A stretch of DNA of 64,000 nt from Phycisphaerae bacterium (GTDB lineage: Bacteria > Planctomycetota > Phycisphaerae > UBA1845 > UTPLA1), in assembly GCA_019636475.1 (NCBI GenBank), contig JAHBXN010000003.1:62001-126000 (forward strand). Reading direction: 5' to 3'. The notes under the pieces are model-generated. The model was not told where the DNA came from, ran no database searches, and saw only the letters and a list, made by a program, of their open reading frames with translations. The position numbers and the translations under genes were made by a program. This document shows positions 16,085 through 23,929 of this stretch, piece after piece; position 1 is the first letter of the stretch, and each line of letters begins with the position of its first letter.

Positions 16085-18304
16085 TCAGAGGTCGGTCATG
16101 TGGATCACACCGCGCGGACATTGCGACGCGCACACGCCGCAGCCTTTGCAATAGTCGTAATTAAAGTTGTAGCAGCCGTCTCGACCCTGAACGAGGATTC
16201 CCTCAGGGCAGTACTCGATGCATCGACCGCAATCCGTGCAGGTGCCACAGCTAAAGCACCTGGATGCCTCAGCCAGGGCAGGGCTTCGTCCCAGGTCGTC
16301 GACGTAACCAAGCCGCACTTCGTCGAAGGTGCGGCGTCGATCGTCCGGCGGCAACTCGACTGCAAGTTCCGCCGGGGAATGGCTGAACATGTGGGAACGA
16401 ACCATGCCCGATGTGGCAATTGGTCGACCGAGCTCAGGCAGCAGGTCTTCGCCCGTCAACGATCGATGTATTCGCATGGCCGCTCGTCGGCCGCTGCCGA
16501 TGGCGTGAGCGACCGTGCCGTCCTGGGTTGCGAAATCGCCTCCCAGAATGATCGGTGAGCCGTTGTGGCCGCCGAGCGTTCGGTTCTCTTCGATCGTCGC
16601 GCCCGCCGGCAGTATGGAAAGGTCCGCCGCCTGTCCCAGCGCGAGAATAACGACGTCGCAACCGATTTCGAACGTACTGCCTTCAGAGGTGTCGATCAGC
16701 GGTCGACGGCGACCGGACTCGTCCGGCTCGCCCAGTCGCATGCGGCTGCAAGTGAGTACGTGCCCAGAATGGTCGGGGCGCAGGCTGGTCGGCAGCACCA
16801 GTTCAGAAATCTCAATCCGCTCCGCGAGTGCTTCTTCAATCTCCTCGCGAATTGCCGGCATCTCCTTTCTCGTCCGGCGGTAGAGCACCCGAATGCTTCG
16901 GGCGCTGAGCCGCAAAGCAGTGCGCGCCGCGTCGATCGCGGTGTTGCCTCCGCCCACGACGACCACACGCTGGTCCTTGCAGGAGATGCGGCCGCGACGC
17001 GCCCGATCCAGAAACTCAATTCCTTCAATGACGGAGCTGCTCACCGCGGTGCCCAGGTCCAGTGAACGAAATTTCTGAAGCCCGACGGCGACAAATACGG
17101 CCGCAAATTGACGCGAAATTTCGTCAAGCCGGTCGCGAGTGACCGTGATGCCTGTCACGGCCGTGACACCATGGTCGAGGATGTGGCCGATCTCGCGATC
17201 AAGAACCTCTCGGGGCAATCGATAGATCGGAATACCGGTCCGCAGTAGTCCGCCGAGTTGAACACCGGCTTCATAAACAGTCACCGGATAGCCGAGTCGC
17301 GCCAGGTGATAGGCGCAACTGAGCCCCGCCGGACCGGAGCCGATCACCGCAATCGGCTGACTGCGCCAGGGCGACGTTCCCTCGGGCAGTTCGCCGTGAT
17401 CCGCCGCATATCGCTCAAGCTCGCGCACATGCACCGGTTCGTCGAACTCATTTCGATTGCAGGCGTCAATGCAAGGAGCCGGGCAGACGCGTCCGCATAC
17501 GCCGGGCAGCGGCGAGGTTCTCAGCAACGTTCGCAGCGCCTCGTCCGGATCGCTGCGAACCACGGCCGCGATGAAGGCCGAAATGTCATTGCCAGCCGGG
17601 CACGCATGGGCGCAAGGCGCGACAAGACCCTGGCGCTCGGGGCGGCGAGTCGCCCAGTTCCCGGTTCGCAGCTTCGGCGCTGCGCCAACCTGAGGATCAA
17701 GCAGACCGATCGGACGACCAGGTATGACTGCGGCCGTAGCGCATCTTGCTTCGCCAGGGAGCCGTGTCCGCTCGATTCTCTCATAAGTCTGGCGCGCGGC
17801 ACGGACGTTGACATCGTCGAATCGAAGGTGGCGGATCGCGGCGTCGACGTCCTCCCAGGTTAATTCAAGAACCCGGCACACCGCGCCGAGCAGTGCAGTG
17901 TTCACAATCGGGACGGTGCGTGTGCCCAGGTTGTTCTCCACAGCGATCGATGTGGCATCGACGACCGCGACATTCCGGCCGGGAAACAGCTCGGCAAATA
18001 TGACTGCCGGCTGCGGCGTGTTCAACACGATCCAGCCCTGCGGCTTGTGACCGATGAGGATTTGCGGACCGATCAGGGTGCGATCGAGGACGATGACATG
18101 ATCCGGATTCTGGACCTGATTATGAATGGTGATCTCGTCGTCGTCGATTCGAACATAGGCTTGGAGGGGGGCGCCGGAACGCTCCGCGGCATAGACGCCG
18201 AACGCCTGGGCATGTAAGCCTTTCAGGAAGTGAGCCGTCGCGATCAGCTTTGCCAATGTCACGCCACCCTGTCCGCCTCGGCCGTGTATCGTAATCTCGA
18301 TCAT
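16085..18304 (-). CDS. fusion: 2-oxoacid oxidoreductase gamma subunit + GltD-like FAD/NAD(P) oxidoreductase + 2x[4Fe-4S] ferredoxin
   Basis: A 739-aa three-part protein. Residues 1-185 are a PorG-type gamma subunit (GRGGQGGVTLAKLIATA). Residues about 228-300 form the cysteine-rich Fe-S entry domain of glutamate-synthase small-chain-like proteins (CAHACPAGNDIS, CGRVCPAPC). Residues 315-640 are the FAD module (AVIGSGPAGLSCAYHLARLG) and the NAD(P) module (VVVVGGGNTAIDAARTALRL). Residues 682-739 are a ferredoxin with two [4Fe-4S] motifs (CTDCGRCIEYCP and CKGCGVCASQCP). The architecture implies that electrons from oxoacid oxidation can pass directly to FAD and NAD(P), or that NAD(P)H can drive reductive carboxylation. 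GGAG lies 8 nt before the ATG. It is the first gene of the operon as seen here. Confidence 0.93.
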   Translation of the reverse strand: MIEITIHGRGGQGGVTLAKLIATAHFLKGLHAQAFGVYAAERSGAPLQAYVRIDDDEITIHNQVQNPDHVIVLDRTLIGPQILIGHKPQGWIVLNTPQPAVIFAELFPGRNVAVVDATSIAVENNLGTRTVPIVNTALLGAVCRVLELTWEDVDAAIRHLRFDDVNVRAARQTYERIERTRLPGEARCATAAVIPGRPIGLLDPQVGAAPKLRTGNWATRRPERQGLVAPCAHACPAGNDISAFIAAVVRSDPDEALRTLLRTSPLPGVCGRVCPAPCIDACNRNEFDEPVHVRELERYAADHGELPEGTSPWRSQPIAVIGSGPAGLSCAYHLARLGYPVTVYEAGVQLGGLLRTGIPIYRLPREVLDREIGHILDHGVTAVTGITVTRDRLDEISRQFAAVFVAVGLQKFRSLDLGTAVSSSVIEGIEFLDRARRGRISCKDQRVVVVGGGNTAIDAARTALRLSARSIRVLYRRTRKEMPAIREEIEEALAERIEISELVLPTSLRPDHSGHVLTCSRMRLGEPDESGRRRPLIDTSEGSTFEIGCDVVILALGQAADLSILPAGATIEENRTLGGHNGSPIILGGDFATQDGTVAHAIGSGRRAAMRIHRSLTGEDLLPELGRPIATSGMVRSHMFSHSPAELAVELPPDDRRRTFDEVRLGYVDDLGRSPALAEASRCFSCGTCTDCGRCIEYCPEGILVQGRDGCYNFNYDYCKGCGVCASQCPRGVIHMTDL

Positions 18305-18651
18305 GATGAGCTCCGGAAGAGGCTCAGCGATCTGATTGCACCGACCGTCCGCTTGCTGCGCAGAGGGCTTGCGTGCTGCCCATCACCTGGCAAGTGGCAT
18401 TCCACAATGGCGGATTCGGTCGCACCGGTGACGCGTTCGCCGGGGAATTCCGTCGCGTTTGACGAAATAATCCGCCGAAAGTGGAGATCGGCATGGGGAA
18501 GACGCCGAGTCGGAAAGCGCCAATTCGAGGCTTATTAAGGAAGATTCCTCAGCGGCGTGCGCATCGTTCAGATTGAATCGGCAGCGAATCGCTCCGCCCT
18601 GACCTGCCGGCGCGAGGCGGCTCACGCGGCCGTCGATGCTAACTCATTCAT
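18305..18651. other. intergenic region upstream of the PorG-fusion operon
   Basis: This stretch between the oxidoreductase operon and the IS debris contains no reading frame I would call. It should hold the promoter of the minus-strand operon, but I found no convincing -35/-10 pair on that strand. AT-rich blocks at about 18464-18472 and 18532-18540 are the only candidates. Confidence 0.5.
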
Positions 18652-18867
18652 TCACTTCGCGGCATCGGCCGCCGTGCGCTTGCCATGACCGCGAAAGGCA
18701 TCGGCGCCGCTCTCCGCCAGCTCTTTCTTCCAGCGATACAGCGCGTTCGGGGCAATCCCCAGATCGCCCGCCACGCGAATCACCGTCATCCCCGGCTGCC
18801 GGCAACGCTCGACGGCCTGGGCCTTGAAATCCCTCGTGTACTTTCGACGGGCTTTCTCTCGACTCAT
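18652..18867 (-). pseudogene. truncated IS3-family transposase OrfA (HTH)
   Basis: The 71-codon fragment starts at an ATG with GGGAGG 6 nt upstream and encodes an HTH_Tnp_1-type domain: YTRDFKAQAVERCRQPGM, GDLGIAPNALYRWKKELAE. OrfA proteins of this family usually continue with a leucine-rich coiled coil and a frameshift window into orfB. Here the frame stops right after RTAADAAK and no orfB follows, so the element is a remnant. Immediately upstream, 18906-18917 reads TGTTAGTGGACA on the minus strand and looks like the left terminal repeat. Confidence 0.85.
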
Positions 18868-18905
18868 CGGACACCTCCCGCGAAAATCATTCTCGCGTTT
18901 CTGGG

Positions 18906-19169
18906 TGTCCACTAACAGTGGGGAAGCTCAAACTGAATCCCGACGAATATCTCAACCATGACGTGAAGGCCAATGCCATCGGCCGTCAACGACCCGTCGA
19001 TCAGGAAGAACTCATCCTGAATGTCACCGCCTATCTGCAAGATACCAAACGACAACCTACACTCGTCCGACGGTACTTCCTTGCAAAGGAGGTGCAGTAT
19101 GCAGCCAGTTGAGGATGTTCAACGTTTAGTGACCGGGGTAATAACAACGTGTCCCACTAATATGGGGAA
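18906..19169. repeat. imperfect 20-bp direct repeats bracketing the IS630 fragment
   Basis: Positions 18906-18925 read TGTCCACTAACAGTGGGGAA and 19150-19169 read TGTCCCACTAATATGGGGAA. The two copies differ by one inserted and one deleted base plus one substitution. The first copy overlaps the presumed IS3 terminus. They may be two copies of an IS end, or a duplication produced when the elements were inserted and deleted. Confidence 0.5.
18918..19112 (+). pseudogene. C-terminal fragment of an IS630-family transposase
   Basis: A 64-codon fragment whose sequence (LNPDEYLNHDVKANA, then IGRQRP, then a YLQDTKRQPTLVRRYF-type tail ending VQYAAS) matches the C-terminal end of IS630/DDE_3 transposases, including the final catalytic-region NPDEY. 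The N-terminal three quarters are absent. The AT-rich stretch after the stop (19120-19145) resembles the right end of such an element. It abuts the IS3 remnant on the opposite strand. Confidence 0.8.
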
Positions 19170-19254
19170 TACCATGCCACTCTGTCTGGCACACCGCACT
19201 CTCGCCAGACCAACAGCGATTCGGTCCATGGAGCGAACAAAGTCGCGCGCTGAC

Positions 19255-22200
19255 TCAGGACTGACGCTTGCGCTTGATCGATAACAGACGCGCCGTCGTA
19301 CTCTGTCCCGGTTCATTTCCCTGTGACGCGGCCTTCTCAGAAGACTTCGGCGCATCGGAGGCCGGCGCCACACTGCCGGCCTTCAGATCAATCGGCGGGA
19401 CGGTCGGCGCCTTGAATCGCTTCGGCAACTCACGTGGAACGGTAATCGGTGGCCCGGCAGACTCAGCGGATTGCGAGGTGCGAGAGGGGATCCGTGGTGT
19501 CAGGTTCACGGCATTCGATGGGATATGCTCATCTTCTGGAATGCGATCAGTCCGTGCCCGACCCCGTGCATCACGCAAGGCCGACATCGTCAGTTGCTGT
19601 GCCTCGGCCGCGATGACGCGTGTTCGTCCGAAGCGCGCCGCGAACCACTCGGCAACCGCCTCTCTGCGAATGGCGATACGCCGTACCGCCACATCGAAAA
19701 TGAGGAGGGCAATGGTGGCGATGAAGAGCTCTCGCTCGATCGGTCGCGGCGTGCGAAACTCTGTGAATGCCGACACGTCGAAGGTCTTCTTCGGATCGTC
19801 TGTTGAGAGAACGCGGCCCCCGGTCGTTTCGGCCACACTTCGCAGCAAACCGGTGTTGGACCGCACCTCGGCGAACTCGGGCGAGTAAGCGACCGTCACG
19901 CCCGCGCGCACAAGACTCGATAGCTCGCGACCTTGCTGAAAGACGTTCACAATGTAGCTGCCGGCTGCGGAGGTTTCGAACTCCGCCTCGTAACGGCCCG
20001 GTCCGACCGGCTTGAGCAGCACCGGCGTGACCTTGAAATTTGGATCGACGACCTGCGCCGTGAGCGCGGCCGGCATGGAATCCATTTCATTACGCTCTTC
20101 CAGTTCCACAGAGATGGCCGCTTTGCGACCCTCTACGCGTGTCCAGACCATGGCATCCTGGCGACCGAAGGAACGAGATGCCCAGCGAACGATCTGCGAC
20201 CAGAACTGGCTGAAGGCGGGCCACTTGATCCATTCGCTTCCCCACTTCGGCCACATGCCACTGGTGAAGGCGAGCGTGCGGCCCAGTCCAACCTGCCAAT
20301 GCGCGAGGATCGGATCCTCACCCTGATCTGTGCGGCTGGTCAGCAAAACGCTTGCCGAGGGCTTTGGAATCGTGACGACATAGCCGTCGAGCGGCGGCAG
20401 CCCTTCACTGACCATCGCTTTGAGGTAAAGATCATCGAGGCTCGGGCGGACCGTCGGAACGAAGCGCTTCTCCTGAAGGCTGGAGCGCCCGGCGATGATG
20501 GTTTCTCTTGCGAAAATGCGCGGCAGCGGATTGCCGTCGACGGCGCGATAGGAACGCCCGTTTGCGGTCTTAGCAATGCCGCTCAGAAGCGCGAAGTCGC
20601 AGTCCGCCCCGATCGCGATCGTCGAGATCGTGATGTTCTTCGTAATGGCGTCAGCCGCAGCGCCGTCAAAATCGCCGGGCAACGATTGACCATCCGTCAG
20701 CAAGATGATGTGCTTCAGGCTGACCGGCGAATTCGCGAGGGCATTGATGGCCGCGCACATGGCGGGATACATGCTGGTTCCTCCGCCAATCCCGATCGTC
20801 TGGATGTGATTAAGTATGGCCTGCTTGTTATTGCACAACCGCAGGGGGACCGCCCAGTCATACATGGTGTCAAACGCGATGACGCCAATTCGATCCGATG
20901 AAGACAGAAGCTTGGCCGACGCCGCGGCCGCCTGCTTCGCGAGGACGAGTTTGGTCCCGGCCATCGAGCCGGAACGATCGATGACCAGGATCAGGCCAAG
21001 ATTAAGCGTGACGAGCTTCCGACGATTCGTCTCCACCGGCAAGACATCCTCGAGCGCGGTATTGAAATAGCCGCCGACACTGAACGACTGATCGCCGCCA
21101 AGAACAATCAGACCGCCACCAAGATCCCGAGCGTAGGAAGCGAGCGCTTCGGGGCCGTCGTCACCGATATCGACCGCCGACACATTTGATAGAATGACGG
21201 CCGCATAGGGAAACAGGGTTGCTGAATTGAGTCGGGTGTGCTTTGCGTCAGTCACATCGGCTTCAATCGCCTGCGCCGCAAGCGCCTCGGCGATAACCTG
21301 CATCGATCGGAATTCAGTTCCTTTCTCATCTGAATCGTCGTTGCCGATGATCAGGACTCGGTCTTTCCCGCCTACGCGTGTAAATGCTTCGCCGCGGTTA
21401 TTCTGCGCGATCACATCACTGGCGAGATCGTCCGGCTCGATAACTGCGCTGAATCGGTGGATGCCTTCGCTGGAAATCTTGACGGGCAGCGTCATTCGAT
21501 TGACGCCCGGCTGAAGTGTCACAGGGAATCCCGGCTTGCCGGTGTCGTCATTCAGTTCCTGATCGCCGTGACGGATGCGAACTCGCCCGCTCACGAACTG
21601 TCTGGCGCGAAACACCAGCCCGAGCGAGATTGTCTCGTTGATCCGCGCCGAGGCCGGGGCATCAAGCCGTTCCAGAACCACTTCGTTTGTGTGTTCATAC
21701 TCAAGCGGAACGATGTCGACAGGCAGTTTCAGGGCAGCCAGCGTTTGGGCTTCGTGTTCAGCCGAGCCGATGGTTTCGTTGCCGTCTGATAAGACGACAA
21801 TTCGCGCGGACTGATCCCCCGGCACCAGTGCCGCGGCCATGCGCATCGCAGCGGCGATATCGGTTTCATTCGGATCGATCCCGGGACTGATGCCGTCGAT
21901 TCTGACGCCGTCAGTCGGGAGTTGTTCAATCGAAGTTCGGCCGTCAAACGCGAGCACCGCCATCCGGTCCTTTCCCGGTCGCATTGCAGCGGCGGATTCT
22001 TTGACAAACTGGAATGCCATCGCCTGCTGATCGTTCGGGATGCTCTTCGACTTGTCCAGCATGAACAGCACTACACGATCATCGACAACCTTGACGCGCT
22101 GAGCGCCGCAGAGAATCAAGATCAACAAGGTCACCAGCAGCGAACGCGCGACAACAGCGGCGAACCGACGGCCTCTTCCCAGGCCGGCCAAGGATCGCCG

Positions 22201-22296
22201 GCTCATCAAGACGACGGTCGGAACCAGAGCGGCCAGAAGAAGAAGGTAGGCCGGATAAATCAAGGCCAGCGGGATAAATTTCTGAATGAAGCCCAT
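19255..22296 (-). CDS. membrane protein with two VWA domains and a glutamine-amidotransferase-like middle domain
   Basis: A 1013-aa protein. Two N-terminal membrane segments (about 10-31 and 47-64) are followed by a first VWA domain with a MIDAS-like D81-x-S83-x-S85 (MLDKSKS). A middle region containing GGGLIVLGGDQSFSVGGY (about 391-408) resembles the amidotransferase-like domain often paired with VWA. A second VWA starts with VIDRSGSMAG (about residue 437). A further membrane segment lies near 853-870, and the tail is proline-rich and basic. Such proteins are large envelope proteins of unknown role, possibly metal-dependent protein-binding scaffolds. I chose the ATG at 22296; a TTG codon just upstream is in frame. 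No Shine-Dalgarno is visible, and a promoter-like element lies directly upstream. Confidence 0.85.
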   Translation of the reverse strand: MGFIQKFIPLALIYPAYLLLLAALVPTVVLMSRRSLAGLGRGRRFAAVVARSLLVTLLILILCGAQRVKVVDDRVVLFMLDKSKSIPNDQQAMAFQFVKESAAAMRPGKDRMAVLAFDGRTSIEQLPTDGVRIDGISPGIDPNETDIAAAMRMAAALVPGDQSARIVVLSDGNETIGSAEHEAQTLAALKLPVDIVPLEYEHTNEVVLERLDAPASARINETISLGLVFRARQFVSGRVRIRHGDQELNDDTGKPGFPVTLQPGVNRMTLPVKISSEGIHRFSAVIEPDDLASDVIAQNNRGEAFTRVGGKDRVLIIGNDDSDEKGTEFRSMQVIAEALAAQAIEADVTDAKHTRLNSATLFPYAAVILSNVSAVDIGDDGPEALASYARDLGGGLIVLGGDQSFSVGGYFNTALEDVLPVETNRRKLVTLNLGLILVIDRSGSMAGTKLVLAKQAAAASAKLLSSSDRIGVIAFDTMYDWAVPLRLCNNKQAILNHIQTIGIGGGTSMYPAMCAAINALANSPVSLKHIILLTDGQSLPGDFDGAAADAITKNITISTIAIGADCDFALLSGIAKTANGRSYRAVDGNPLPRIFARETIIAGRSSLQEKRFVPTVRPSLDDLYLKAMVSEGLPPLDGYVVTIPKPSASVLLTSRTDQGEDPILAHWQVGLGRTLAFTSGMWPKWGSEWIKWPAFSQFWSQIVRWASRSFGRQDAMVWTRVEGRKAAISVELEERNEMDSMPAALTAQVVDPNFKVTPVLLKPVGPGRYEAEFETSAAGSYIVNVFQQGRELSSLVRAGVTVAYSPEFAEVRSNTGLLRSVAETTGGRVLSTDDPKKTFDVSAFTEFRTPRPIERELFIATIALLIFDVAVRRIAIRREAVAEWFAARFGRTRVIAAEAQQLTMSALRDARGRARTDRIPEDEHIPSNAVNLTPRIPSRTSQSAESAGPPITVPRELPKRFKAPTVPPIDLKAGSVAPASDAPKSSEKAASQGNEPGQSTTARLLSIKRKRQS

Positions 22297-22304
22297 CAAA
22301 TAGG

Positions 22305-22333
22305 ATTATTGCATGGTTTGCCCGATGGTCCAA
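22305..22333 (-). promoter_or_regulatory. candidate extended -10 promoter of the VWA gene, predicting a near-leaderless mRNA
   Basis: On the minus strand, TTGGAC (22333-22328) is followed by a 17-bp spacer and AATAAT (22310-22305) preceded by TGC, an extended -10. Transcription would begin around 22298, 1-3 nt before the ATG at 22296, consistent with the absence of a ribosome binding site. Confidence 0.4.
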
Positions 22334-22430
22334 GCGCTCCGGCTGAGTGGGCGGACCGAAATGTTTCGTGCCTGAGATGGCCTCGGCAGGTAATATATGG
22401 AAACAAATCATCACGATCGAGGCCGATCAT

Positions 22431-23822
22431 ATGAGCCGAAAAAACTCGACAACGTGCCGATTGCTCGCCTTGGCATTCGGATTACCGTGCTTCGCGCCAA
22501 TGGCGATCGCGCAGGAAGCACCGCAGATCGTGCGTATTTCGCCAAAGCCCGGCTCAACCGATGTCGATCCGGCCATTCGCGAGTTACGCGTCGAGTTTGA
22601 TCGCGATATGCAGATCGGGTCGCATTCAGTCTGCGGCGGCGGTGACTCGTTCCCAAAGTTGCGGGGCGATCCGGTTTGGGAGGATGCACGGAATTTTGTC
22701 CTCAGGGTCAAGCTCGAACCCGAGCACGAATATGTGATGAACCTGAACTGTCCTTCATCGAAGGGCTTTCGCAGCTCTCAGGGCGTGCCGCTCGAAATGA
22801 CGCCATGGCAATTCACCACCAGGGCCGCTTCGGACACGAAGAAGCTTTCGCAGAAGGAGCTGAATGAGAAGAGCCTCGACGAATTGCTCAAGGCATTGAG
22901 GGACAGATATTCCTACTACGACCGAAAACAGATCGATTGGGATCGGCTTGTCGAGAGTCATCGAAAGAAGATTCTCGCGTCGAAGAGTACGAAAGTCTGG
23001 ATCAAACGGGTTGCCGGGATGCTGTCTGTCTGCGAGGACCCACACCTGTGGATTCAATATCGAGATAAGACGACCGCAACCTACCAACTCAACTTCATGC
23101 CGAACTTCAATCTCAAGGGCGTTGAAGCAGAGATCGGCGCCTTGACTCGTAGAAATCGTTTCGCCCTGACGGCTGATCTGGGGGGAGGTATCGCCTACTT
23201 GCTGATTCTCAGTTGGTCGGGCGGCGATTACCTCGCTCAAGGCGACCTGCAAATGGTTCTGGCGGAGCTTCGCCCGTCGAAGGGACTGATCTTGGACGTT
23301 CGACCAAACGGCGGCGGCGACGAGTCCTTCGCCAGAAACGTCGCGTCATGGTTCGTCGAGGGCGAGCATACGTACTCAAAATGCTGTTATCGCGACGTCT
23401 CTGCGAAGGGCGGATTCGGACCGATGATCGATCGTAAGATCGTGGGAAACCCCGAAGACCGGCGAATAAAATGCCCGGTCATCATTCTGATGGGGCCGAA
23501 CAACATGAGCAGTTGCGAATCGTTTCTACTGATGATGAAGCAGGCAAAGGGCGTAACGCTTGTCGGCGGCAAGTCATCGGGTAGCAGCGGTAACCCCAAG
23601 GCCCTGACCCTGGAAAACGACGTCACGATGTTCATCCCGTCATGGAAAGACTTCATGGCCGACGGTGGAGTTCTGGAGGGCGTCGGGATCAAGCCGGATA
23701 TAGTGGTAAGAGTGAAACCGAATGAGATCGAAAAGGGCGACCCCATCATCCGCCGGGCGATCGATCTCCTGAAGCGGAAGCCGCCCGACAACGACTCGCC
23801 TCGTCGGCGGGCAGCGGAATGA
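22431..23822 (+). CDS. secreted S41-family (C-terminal-processing-type) peptidase with N-terminal Ig-like domain
   Basis: A 463-aa protein starting at the ATG at 22431; an upstream in-frame extension to 22347 lacks similarity. Residues 1-27 form a signal peptide ending AIAQ. Residues 30-120 look like an Ig-like (Big_5) domain (RISPKPGSTDVDPAIRELRV). From about 250 on, a peptidase S41 domain is recognisable: RPNGGGDESFARN near 290, then NNMSSCESFLLMMK near 358 where the catalytic serine is expected, GGKSSGSSGNP, and a GVGIKPDIVV end typical of the family. I see no PDZ domain. It probably degrades or processes exported proteins. It is divergent from the VWA gene and is the only plus-strand gene between 1 and 43 kb. 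Confidence 0.85.
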   Translation: MSRKNSTTCRLLALAFGLPCFAPMAIAQEAPQIVRISPKPGSTDVDPAIRELRVEFDRDMQIGSHSVCGGGDSFPKLRGDPVWEDARNFVLRVKLEPEHEYVMNLNCPSSKGFRSSQGVPLEMTPWQFTTRAASDTKKLSQKELNEKSLDELLKALRDRYSYYDRKQIDWDRLVESHRKKILASKSTKVWIKRVAGMLSVCEDPHLWIQYRDKTTATYQLNFMPNFNLKGVEAEIGALTRRNRFALTADLGGGIAYLLILSWSGGDYLAQGDLQMVLAELRPSKGLILDVRPNGGGDESFARNVASWFVEGEHTYSKCCYRDVSAKGGFGPMIDRKIVGNPEDRRIKCPVIILMGPNNMSSCESFLLMMKQAKGVTLVGGKSSGSSGNPKALTLENDVTMFIPSWKDFMADGGVLEGVGIKPDIVVRVKPNEIEKGDPIIRRAIDLLKRKPPDNDSPRRRAAE

Positions 23823-23851
23823 GTCATCTCAATTGAAATCACACATGCGCC

Positions 23852-23888
23852 CCGGCGACAGAGACAGTTTTCCTGCCTCCGTCGCCGG
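23852..23888. terminator. candidate bidirectional terminator hairpin
   Basis: CCGGCGAC (23852-23859) and GTCGCCGG (23881-23888) form a perfect 8-bp inverted repeat with a 21-nt loop. It lies between the convergent ends of the S41 peptidase gene and the DUF4139 gene. No strong U-tract follows on either strand. Confidence 0.4.
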
Positions 23889-23929
23889 CCGTCCCGGCCA
23901 CTCGCAGCGTTGGACGCCACGGTCCGGAA

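Noticed and set aside
15202..16164. 320-codon plus-strand frame
   Set aside because: Fully antisense to porA, whose family motifs are clear.
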